This document shows positions 6,397 to 13,869 of a stretch of DNA of 17,993 nucleotides, one piece after another. The translations under genes and the position numbers were made by a program. This DNA comes from Actinomycetota bacterium (GTDB lineage Bacteria > Actinomycetota > Acidimicrobiia > Acidimicrobiales > JAHWLA01). Below the pieces are notes generated by a model. It made no database searches and was not told the DNA's origin. It worked only from the letters and a program-made list of their open reading frames with translations. How positions within the stretch are numbered: position 1 is the first letter of the stretch; the number at the start of each line of letters is the position of its first letter. Location: contig JAHWLA010000024.1 of NCBI GenBank assembly GCA_019347595.1, positions 1 to 17,993 on the forward strand. Reading direction: 5' to 3'.

Positions 6397-8682
6397 TTGA
6401 CGACGACGAGACGAGGCTGGGAGCGTGCCGGCAAGCGGGCCGCCTACTCCCTGGCGACGGTGGCGGCCGACGACCGCACCACCGACGCCGAGCCGGGCCG
6501 TGATGGACCCCAGCCCGAGCGGGCATTCGGGCGGGCGGCCGATGTCGGCGCCCGGGCTGCCGCCGTGCTCGCCCACCCCGACGCCCGATTCGGTCAGTAC
6601 GTGGCCCTCGGCGTGCTCGGCTTCCTCGTGTTCGTGGGCATCCTCTTCCCCGCTCCCCCCGCCATTCTCTTCCTCGGCGTCGTCCTGGGCTCGTTGAACG
6701 CGCTGGTGGCGATGGGCCTCGTCCTCGTCTACCGCGCCAACCGCATCATCAACTTCGCCCAAGGCGATCTCGGCGCGGTGGCGGCCGTGCTCGCCGTTTC
6801 CTTGATCGTCGGGTGGAGAGTGCCGTTCTTCCTGGCGCTCGCCATCGGGTTCGTCGCCGCCGTGGTGCTGGGCGCCGTCGTCGAGGTTCTCATCATCCGC
6901 CGGTTCGCGTCCGCCCCCCGCCTGATCCTCACGGTCGTCACGATCGCGCTCAGCTCGGTGTTGGCGTGGGGACAACTCGCCATCCCGACATTCTTCGGCT
7001 ACCAGACGGCGCCGCAGGACTTCCGGGTGCCGTTCAACTTCACGTTCGACTGGTTCCCCGTTGTGTTCTCGGCGGCTCACCTCCTCGTGCTCATCGCCGT
7101 GCCGCTGATCGCCGGAGGGCTCGCCGCCTTCTTCCGCTTCACCCGCACCGGCATCGCCGTACGGGCGGCGGCCGAGTCCGCCGACCGCGCCGCCCTGCTC
7201 GGGATCCCGGTGAAGCGTGTCTTCATGCTCGTGTGGATCCTGGCCGCCACCCTCTCCGGCGCCGCCGTCCTGCTGCGCACGCCGATCGTCGGCGTGTCGA
7301 TCGGAACGGTGCTGGGCCCGGCCATCCTCCTCCGGGCGTTGGCCTCAGCCGTCATCGCCCGCATGGAGAACCTGCCGATCGCCTTCGGCGCCGCCGTCGT
7401 TCTGGGTGTGCTGGAGCAGTCGGTCCAGTGGAGCACCGGCCGCACGCTCATCGTCGACGCCGTGCTGTTCGCCATCATCCTGACGGCGCTCCTGTTCCAA
7501 CGGAACGCCCGGCTGGGGCGGGCCGAGGACGCCGGGACCTCGTCGTGGACCGCCGCTCGCGAAGTGCGACCGGTCCCGCGGGAGCTCCGCACCGTCCCGC
7601 TCGTCCGATGGGGAACCTTCGCGCTCAGCGCCGGCCTGCTCTGCCTGCTCGTGTTTGCACCGCTCTTCATGAACGGCAGCAAGGTGAACCTCCTCGGTGC
7701 AGGCCTCGCCTTCGCCATCATCTGCGTCTCGCTCGTGGTCCTCACCGGGTGGGCGGGACAGATCAGCCTCGGCCAGCTCGCCTTCGGCGCCTTCGGCGCC
7801 GCCGTGGCGGGCACCATGGCCCAGAACGGCTGGCACCTCTTCGCGTGCCTGCTCGCGGGCGGGGCCGTGGGCGGGGTCGTCGCCATCGCCATCGGCATCC
7901 CTGCCCTCCGCATCCGCGGACCGTTCCTCGCGGTGACGACGTTGGCGTTCGCCTTGGCGACGGGTTCGTTCTTCATCAACCGCGAGTTCTTCCCGTGGTT
8001 GGTCCCGGACGGGCGCATCACGCGGCCCGTCCTGTTCGGGAAGTTCGACCTCGAGAGCGAGTGGGCGTATTACTACGTGCTCCTCGGCCTGCTCGTCCTC
8101 GTGCTCGCGTCCGTGGCGTCGTTCCGCAACAGCCGTGCCGGTCGCGTGCTGGTGGCCACCCGTGACAACGTCCGCGCCGCCCAGTCCTACGGCGTGAACC
8201 CGGTCCGGGCCCGGCTCACGGCCTTTGCCTTCTCGGGCTCCATCGCGGGCATCGGCGGCGCCGCCCTCGCCTTCCACCAGCACACCGTCCCCGGCCTCAC
8301 CCTCGATGTCACTGCGAGCATCTCGGTGTTCATCATGGTCGTCATCGGCGGGCTCGGATCGGTGCCCGGCGCGCTGGTCGGCGCCGCCTACTACACGTTC
8401 CTCAACTACTCCCCCCTCACTCGCTTGCCTGCGAGCCGACTGCTCGGCAGCGGCTTCGGCGTGCTGATGATCCTGCTGTTCCTCCGCCGGGGGCTGGGCG
8501 GGGCCATGTACGACCTGCGCGACGACATCCTCCGGCGCATCGCCCGAGCCAAAGGCATCGTCGTGCCCAGCCTCCTCGCCGATGTTCGCACCGACGACGG
8601 GCAGCCGGCGGCCGAGAACGCCGACGCCCTCGCCGCCGTCCGCGTGCCCGTCACCGACACCCACGAAGGAGTGGCACGATGA
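6397..8682 (+). CDS. Fused LivH-LivM branched-chain-type ABC transporter permease
   Basis: This integral membrane protein (about 761 residues from the chosen start) joins the two permease subunits that are usually separate in Liv-type ABC importers. The LivH half carries GSLNALVAMGLVLVYRANRI followed by INFAQGDLG (near 99-126). The LivM half begins after a hydrophilic linker near 375-405 and carries LTGWAGQISLGQLAFGAFGA (449-468) and GIPALRIRGPFLAVTTLAFA. Each half has about eight hydrophobic segments. The start is uncertain: I prefer the TTG at 6397 (GAAGGTGG ribosome site, plus GAGG just before it). An ATG at 6313 has a GGAG too far away (15 bases), and the frame is open to a TTG at 6265 inside the operator. 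It overlaps the next gene as ATGA. The imported substrate is unknown and need not be an amino acid. Confidence 0.87.
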   Translation: MTTTRRGWERAGKRAAYSLATVAADDRTTDAEPGRDGPQPERAFGRAADVGARAAAVLAHPDARFGQYVALGVLGFLVFVGILFPAPPAILFLGVVLGSLNALVAMGLVLVYRANRIINFAQGDLGAVAAVLAVSLIVGWRVPFFLALAIGFVAAVVLGAVVEVLIIRRFASAPRLILTVVTIALSSVLAWGQLAIPTFFGYQTAPQDFRVPFNFTFDWFPVVFSAAHLLVLIAVPLIAGGLAAFFRFTRTGIAVRAAAESADRAALLGIPVKRVFMLVWILAATLSGAAVLLRTPIVGVSIGTVLGPAILLRALASAVIARMENLPIAFGAAVVLGVLEQSVQWSTGRTLIVDAVLFAIILTALLFQRNARLGRAEDAGTSSWTAAREVRPVPRELRTVPLVRWGTFALSAGLLCLLVFAPLFMNGSKVNLLGAGLAFAIICVSLVVLTGWAGQISLGQLAFGAFGAAVAGTMAQNGWHLFACLLAGGAVGGVVAIAIGIPALRIRGPFLAVTTLAFALATGSFFINREFFPWLVPDGRITRPVLFGKFDLESEWAYYYVLLGLLVLVLASVASFRNSRAGRVLVATRDNVRAAQSYGVNPVRARLTAFAFSGSIAGIGGAALAFHQHTVPGLTLDVTASISVFIMVVIGGLGSVPGALVGAAYYTFLNYSPLTRLPASRLLGSGFGVLMILLFLRRGLGGAMYDLRDDILRRIARAKGIVVPSLLADVRTDDGQPAAENADALAAVRVPVTDTHEGVAR

Positions 8683-11600
8683 AGGCCGCCTCCGAGAACA
8701 TCGGGATTGCGGAGCAACCGGCGGACGCCGCCCGACGGCGTCGCTTCGACCCGCGCCGGATCACGGAAGGCGAGCCCTTCTTCCCGCTGTTCGTCCTGTT
8801 CGGGCTGAACGCGGTCGAGGAGCTCGACCGCACCGCGTTCGCCGTGCTGCTCCCCGAGATCCGCGACCACTTCGGCCTCAGCAACGAGGGCATCTTCACG
8901 GTGGTGGCGCTCAGCCTGCCGATATCGGTGCTGCTCGGCATCCCGATCGCTTACCACGCCGATCGCAGGAACCGGACACGGCTGGCCGCGGGCGGCGCCG
9001 CCGTGTGGGCCGGGTTCACCTTCCTCACCGGGCTGGCCACGAACCTGGTGATGCTCACCGTCGTGCGGGCGGGCTCGGTCCTGGGCAAGGCGGTCAACGA
9101 CCCGACCCACAACAGCCTCCTCCCCGACTACTACCCGCTGCGTATGCGCGCCAAAGTGTTCTCGGCGTACCGGGGAGCGGTGTCGGTCGGCCTCGTCGTG
9201 GGCCCGCTAGGTGCAGGCGCATTGGCGCACTTCTTCGGGTGGCGGGCGCCATTCCTGGTCTTCGTCATACCGTCGCTCGTGTTCGCCCTCCTCGCCCTGC
9301 GCCTGCCCGAGCCGGTGCGCGGCAACATGGACCGCCGCCAACACGGCGCCGAAGAAGACCTCGTCAACACCGCCGAGCGGCCGGGTTCGTTCAGCGAGTC
9401 GTGGCGACACGTCTTCGCCATCCCGACGCTGCGCCGCGTGTTCATCGCCATCCCGTTCCTGGCCGCTGCCATCATCGGGCTCGCGGGCCTGTTCAGCGTC
9501 TTCTACGAGGACGTCTTCGGGCTGGGCAACTTCGAGCGCGGCGTGCTCCTGGCAGGCGAAGAGCCGTTTCAGATCGTCGGCTTCATCGTGGCGACGCCCT
9601 ACATCCAACGGCTGCTCGTTCGCGACCCCGGGAAGGTCCTCGGCCTGCTCGCGTACGGCGCCGTCGGCGTGGCCTTCTTTCTGGTCTGCCAGGCGCTCGC
9701 CCCCACGCTGTGGATGGCGGTCGGCTTCGGCTGGGCGCGTGCCGTCGTCGGCGCCGTCGTCACGCCGGGCATCGCCGCCGTCCTGTCGCTGGTCATCCCG
9801 CCGAAGGTGCGGGCGCTCGGCTTCACCACGTTCTCGCTGTTCGTGCTCCTCGGGGTGCCCGTGCTTCCGGTGCTGGGCGCGGTGGGCGACGAGTTCGGCG
9901 TTCGCGTCGCGCTCATCGCCGTGGTGCCGCTGTTCCTCGTCGGCGCCTTCCTTCTGGCGTCGGCGGGCTCGACCGTGGCCGCCGACATGCGCCGTGTGCA
10001 AGCGGCCACCACCGTGCAGGCGGAGGCCCGCCACGCACGGCTGAAGGGCGACCCGAAGATCCTGCTGTGCCGGGGGCTGGACGTGTCGTACGGCCAGACG
10101 CAGGTCCTGTTCGGGGTCGACTTCTCCGTGGACGACGGCGAGATCGTCGCCCTGCTCGGGACCAACGGGGCGGGCAAGTCGACGCTCCTGAACACCATCG
10201 CCGGCCTCGTGGAACCTCGAGCGGGGGCCATCGTCTACGACGGCCACGACATCACGATGGCCGACGCGGGCACCACCACCGCCGAGGGAATCGTGCTCGT
10301 TCCCGGTGGCAAGGGCGTGTTCCCGACGTTGACCGTCGCCGAGAACATCGAGCTTGCCGGCTGGCTGTACCGCAAGGCGCCGGAGGAGTTGGCCCGTTCG
10401 GTGGAGCAGGTTCTCACCTACTTCCCCGTCCTCCGCGAGCGATGGGACCAGCGGGCCGGAAACCTCTCGGGTGGCGAGCAGCAGATGCTGACGTTGGGCC
10501 AGGCCTTTATCGCCCGGCCGAAGCTGCTGATGATCGACGAGTTGAGCCTCGGCCTCGCCCCGGTCATCGTCGAGCAGCTGCTGGGGATCGTGCGAGCGAT
10601 CCACGCGCAGGGCACCACCGTCATTCTGGTGGAGCAATCGGTGAACGTGGCCATCACGTTGGCCGACCGCGCCGTCTTCATGGAGAAGGGCGAGGTGCGC
10701 TTCGACGGGGCGACGACGGAGTTGCTCGAACGTCCCGACATCCTGCGGGGGGTCTTCCTCCACGGTGCGGCCGCTCGCACGGGTGAGGCATCGGGCACGA
10801 CTACCACGCGCGCGGCGCGCACCCGTCGGCGCCCTCGGTTCGACGAGCGGTGCGAGCACTGTGGCCACGAGCACCCCTTGGCGCTCGAAACCGAGGGGCT
10901 GGCCGTATCGTTCGGCGGCATCCAGGCGGTCCGCGGTGTCGACCTCACCGTCCACCAGGGCCAGATCGTCGGGCTCATCGGCCCGAACGGCGCGGGCAAG
11001 ACGACGATCTTCGACCTCGTCTCCGGGTACGTCCGGCCCACGGCCGGCCGCGTGCTGCTCGAGGGCAAGGACGTCACGGCGCTCCCCCCCGACGCCCGGG
11101 CCTGGCAAGGGCTGGGCCGCTCGTTCCAGGACGCACGGTTGTTCCCGGCCATGACCGTTCGCCAGGCGATCAGCGTCGCCCTCGAGCGCCACGTCACGAC
11201 GCGCGACCCCGTGGCGGCCATGCTGCTCTCGCCCGCCACCCGGCAGTCCGAGCGCGCCGTGGCCGTCGAGGTCGACCGCCTGATCGAGTTGCTCAATCTC
11301 CAGGCGTTCGCCGACAAGTTCGTCGGCGAGCTGTCCACCGGCAGCCGCCGCGTCGTCGACATCGCGTGCACCTTGGCCCACCAGCCCACGGTGCTGCTCC
11401 TCGACGAACCGTCGTCCGGCATCGCGCAGCGCGAGACGGAGGCATTGGGCCCGCTCCTGCTGGACATCCGCGACCGTACGGGCGCGGCCCTTGTCGTCGT
11501 CGAGCACGACATGCCGTTGATCACGGCCATCTCCGATCAGCTCGTCGCCTTGGAGACAGGCCAGGTCGTCGCCCGCGGCGAGCCCCAGGCCGTCATCGAG

Positions 11601-11759
11601 GATCCGCGGGTGATCGAGGGCTACCTCGGAGGCGACGTTGCGGTGATCAACCGTTCCGGAGACTTGGCGGTGGCCGCCACTGCGACCGCCGCCACCACAG
11701 GCGGCGACGGGTCCCGGCGACGAGCCCGCCCCGCCGCACGCCGGAGGAGGTCCGAGTGA
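8679..11759 (+). CDS. Three-domain fusion: MFS transporter, LivF-type ATPase, LivG-type ATPase
   Basis: This 1026-residue protein starts at an ATG after a GAAGGAG ribosome site. Residues 30-440 are a Major Facilitator domain with about 12 hydrophobic segments and a motif-A-like ADRRNRTRL. Residues 455-695 form an ATP-binding cassette of LivF type: Walker A GTNGAGKST (494-502), signature LSGGE (596-600), Asp620-Glu621, and VEQ in place of the H-loop, as usual for LivF. A linker with CEHCGHEH (725-732) follows. Residues 735-990 form a LivG-type cassette: GPNGAGKTT (768-776), a degenerate signature LSTGSRR (885-891), LLLDEP (906-911), and H-loop His943. Both ATPases needed to energise the fused permease are therefore in one chain tied to an MFS domain. 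Both joins are in frame, and the ORF is continuous and uninterrupted. It overlaps the permease (ATGA) and the next gene (GTGA). Confidence 0.9.
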   Translation: MKAASENIGIAEQPADAARRRRFDPRRITEGEPFFPLFVLFGLNAVEELDRTAFAVLLPEIRDHFGLSNEGIFTVVALSLPISVLLGIPIAYHADRRNRTRLAAGGAAVWAGFTFLTGLATNLVMLTVVRAGSVLGKAVNDPTHNSLLPDYYPLRMRAKVFSAYRGAVSVGLVVGPLGAGALAHFFGWRAPFLVFVIPSLVFALLALRLPEPVRGNMDRRQHGAEEDLVNTAERPGSFSESWRHVFAIPTLRRVFIAIPFLAAAIIGLAGLFSVFYEDVFGLGNFERGVLLAGEEPFQIVGFIVATPYIQRLLVRDPGKVLGLLAYGAVGVAFFLVCQALAPTLWMAVGFGWARAVVGAVVTPGIAAVLSLVIPPKVRALGFTTFSLFVLLGVPVLPVLGAVGDEFGVRVALIAVVPLFLVGAFLLASAGSTVAADMRRVQAATTVQAEARHARLKGDPKILLCRGLDVSYGQTQVLFGVDFSVDDGEIVALLGTNGAGKSTLLNTIAGLVEPRAGAIVYDGHDITMADAGTTTAEGIVLVPGGKGVFPTLTVAENIELAGWLYRKAPEELARSVEQVLTYFPVLRERWDQRAGNLSGGEQQMLTLGQAFIARPKLLMIDELSLGLAPVIVEQLLGIVRAIHAQGTTVILVEQSVNVAITLADRAVFMEKGEVRFDGATTELLERPDILRGVFLHGAAARTGEASGTTTTRAARTRRRPRFDERCEHCGHEHPLALETEGLAVSFGGIQAVRGVDLTVHQGQIVGLIGPNGAGKTTIFDLVSGYVRPTAGRVLLEGKDVTALPPDARAWQGLGRSFQDARLFPAMTVRQAISVALERHVTTRDPVAAMLLSPATRQSERAVAVEVDRLIELLNLQAFADKFVGELSTGSRRVVDIACTLAHQPTVLLLDEPSSGIAQRETEALGPLLLDIRDRTGAALVVVEHDMPLITAISDQLVALETGQVVARGEPQAVIEDPRVIEGYLGGDVAVINRSGDLAVAATATAATTGGDGSRRRARPAARRRRSE

Positions 11760-12631
11760 AGCAGCATCGGCGCTGGGCGTTCGCGTTGGTGGCCACAAGC
11801 GCGCTGGCCACAACCCCGGTCACAGCAGCGGAAGGGCAGGCATCCATCACCGAGGTCGGGTGGTGGAGCGTGGCCCCCGTGAACCGGACGCCCGAGGGCG
11901 GGTTGGCCGTCGGGCAGACGTTCCAAGGCTCGACCAGCGTGGCAGCCGTGCGGATCACCGTCGCCGGTGCGGCGGACAAGCCGGAGTCCGCCGTCCTGAC
12001 GCTCACCGAGGCCGAGACAGTGGGCGCCGAGCAAGCCGTGCTGCGCGTGTGCCCCGCAGACGACGACTGGGAGAAGGCATCGGGCGGCAGCATGGAGGAC
12101 GCACCGGCGCCCGCGTGCGACCGAGGTGACGTGCTGCTGCGGCGAGTGCTCGGTGGTAAGTGGGCCGGAGACGTGGCCGCGCTGCTCACCGGTCCGACGA
12201 ACTCCTTGGTCATCCTCCCGGCGGCGACCGGCGAGCCCATCCCGCCCACGTTCGAATTGACCTTCCAACCGCCCGCTCTCGAGGCGACCGGCGCTCCCCC
12301 CACCACGTCGTCGTCGACGACGACCACGGTTCCTCGGGACGACAACGTCGACGCCGTGCCCCCGCCGAGCTTCGACTTCGGGTCGTTCCCACCGATCTCC
12401 CTGCCTGCCCCGGTCGAAGCGTTCACCCCTATGACGACGCCCGTGGACAACGGCACGACGGCGATGGCGCCTGCACGAGCCGCCCGCGTGCGCATGCCCA
12501 CGAGCGACCAGGGCCGGAACGTCCGGTGGGGCCTGCTTGGCCTGTACGCGCTCGTCGCCGCCTTCATCGGCGCGGCCGCAGGCACGAGTCGCCACCAGCT
12601 GCGTATCCGCGGCCTGTTGCCGACGCGCTGA
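11756..12631 (+). CDS. Secreted, C-terminally membrane-anchored protein of unknown function
   Basis: This 291-residue protein starts with GTG at 11756, overlapping the preceding stop as GTGA, after a perfect GGAGGAGG ribosome site. A signal peptide (about 1-26, cleavage near TAAEG) is followed by a compact beta-rich region (about 27-185) starting ITEVGWWSVAP and containing two Cys (in VCPADDD and ACDRGD) that may pair. A Thr/Ser/Pro-rich linker comes next (about 186-255), then one membrane helix (about 262-280) and a short basic tail. I do not recognise a family; the extracellular domain loosely recalls beta-sandwich modules of surface proteins. As the last gene of the transporter operon it is probably an accessory surface protein for substrate capture or complex assembly, which is inferred from position only. 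Confidence 0.8.
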   Translation: MKQHRRWAFALVATSALATTPVTAAEGQASITEVGWWSVAPVNRTPEGGLAVGQTFQGSTSVAAVRITVAGAADKPESAVLTLTEAETVGAEQAVLRVCPADDDWEKASGGSMEDAPAPACDRGDVLLRRVLGGKWAGDVAALLTGPTNSLVILPAATGEPIPPTFELTFQPPALEATGAPPTTSSSTTTTVPRDDNVDAVPPPSFDFGSFPPISLPAPVEAFTPMTTPVDNGTTAMAPARAARVRMPTSDQGRNVRWGLLGLYALVAAFIGAAAGTSRHQLRIRGLLPTR

Positions 12632-12659
12632 CGGACCGTCCGCGTCTCGGCGGCGTCAG
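12628..12659. terminator. Stem-loop spanning two convergent stop codons, candidate terminator
   Basis: CTGACG (12628-12633) can pair with CGTCAG (12654-12659), with a possible inner CCG/CGG pairing. The stem contains the stop codons of both convergent genes, which are only 24 bases apart. There is no T-run. Position and symmetry support a shared terminator, but the 6-bp stem with a long loop is weak. Confidence 0.3.
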
Positions 12660-13831
12660 TCGTCGAGGAGGACGATGGCTCGTCCCTCCGTCGCCACAAG
12701 CGCCCGGGCCACGGCCAGCACCGTCGACGCGGGAACGGTCCCGTAGACGCGGACATAGTCGCCTGCGTCGAGGGCCACCCGCGCCTCGACGCCGGTGGCG
12801 CCGAACACCAACTCGCCCGTTCCGAGGGGGCCGAGGTACGTGGCGACGGCGTCGTCGGACGGCTCGAAGGCTCGCTGCTGCCCGAGGGTCCCGCCTTGGT
12901 CGATCACCAGGATGTCGATGCCCCGGCGCCAGACGTCGGTCGTGGCGGCGAGGAGCTCCTCGCGACGGCTGGGGTCGGACAAGGCCTCGGGCTGGGGCGG
13001 GACGACCGAGAACCGGCCCGCGTGCTCGAAGCCGTCCGGCAGGTAGGCCGGCGTGAAGAAGCGGCCGGGCGGTGCGCTGTCCGGCGTCATGCGCAGCACC
13101 GATCCGCCCCCCTTGTCGACGGGTACGGTCGTCGGCCGCGACAACGTCAGGTCGGCGAGCTCGTCGACGGCGGGCGCGGGCGCAGGCGCCTCGACGCGGG
13201 TGGCCAGCCGGTGCCGGATGGCGCGGCCCTCGACCACCCACCACTCCTCGAGCAGCAACCCGGCGTCATCGAGGCACAGATCTGCGTACTCAGGGGGCTC
13301 GACCTCGGCCTGCGCATCCAGGGCCGTCAGCGTCCCCCCGAGCACCGTGGTCGACGCCCGGTAGATCCGGCAGGTGCGACCGGCGACGCGGCGGTGCTCC
13401 AGCGGTCGCACCAGCCGCCGTTCCAGCAGATCGGGGAGGATCGGCGCCAGCCGGACGTCGGCCTCGGCGACCGCAGGGGTCACCGCGAGCACTGTGTCCG
13501 GATCGGCGGCTTGGCGCCCCATGGCATAGCGGCCGAGCGCGGCCTGGCGGACCGCCACAACCGGCCCGTCGGGATCGTGCCTGGTCTCGGCGCGGCTGTC
13601 GTAGGGCCGCACGACCGTCACCGTCTCCGTCGCAGGCGGCGCCTGCCGTTCCTGGAGCCGGTACACGATGCGATAGCTCGTCGGCTCCTCGCCGATCGTC
13701 AGGGGCTCCGCTACCTCCACGGGGAGCGAGCCGGTCCGGACGAGCGCAGCCGGTCGGGAGGCGCGATCGCCATCGCTCCCTCCGCCATCCGGCCGCGACA
13801 CCGCCGTGATGGTGGCGACCGCGAGGGCCAT
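12656..13831 (-). CDS. Exported or membrane-anchored protein, RseB/DUF4367-like
   Basis: From the ATG at 13831 this is 391 residues, starting in a hydrophobic segment (MALAVATITAV) that anchors or exports it. The middle (about 40-235) has the pattern of a LolA/RseB-like beta-sheet domain: SYRIVYRLQER, a Cys pair in GRTCRIYRAS and YADLCLDDAGLLLEEWW. The C-terminal part has FFTPAYLPDGFEHAG and an ending YVRVYGTVPASTVLAVARAL, as in DUF4367-type domains that sense or modulate envelope processes. A fuller N-terminus (TRRRLLAGASLAA) lies upstream in frame with no ATG, GTG or TTG in front of it; a CTG at 13873-13871 would give it, forming a CTGA overlap with the hydrolase stop. Family assignment is by motif only. 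It is probably co-transcribed with the secreted hydrolase. Confidence 0.68.
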   Translation of the reverse strand: MALAVATITAVSRPDGGGSDGDRASRPAALVRTGSLPVEVAEPLTIGEEPTSYRIVYRLQERQAPPATETVTVVRPYDSRAETRHDPDGPVVAVRQAALGRYAMGRQAADPDTVLAVTPAVAEADVRLAPILPDLLERRLVRPLEHRRVAGRTCRIYRASTTVLGGTLTALDAQAEVEPPEYADLCLDDAGLLLEEWWVVEGRAIRHRLATRVEAPAPAPAVDELADLTLSRPTTVPVDKGGGSVLRMTPDSAPPGRFFTPAYLPDGFEHAGRFSVVPPQPEALSDPSRREELLAATTDVWRRGIDILVIDQGGTLGQQRAFEPSDDAVATYLGPLGTGELVFGATGVEARVALDAGDYVRVYGTVPASTVLAVARALVATEGRAIVLLDD

Positions 13832-13869
13832 CGCCGCCAACGACGCGCCCGCCAGCAGCCGTCTTCGAG

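Noticed and set aside
8163..8170. GACAACGT near 8163, and similar strings near 12350 and 13139
   Set aside because: Each matches only one half of the operator and lies inside a coding sequence; the second half is absent.
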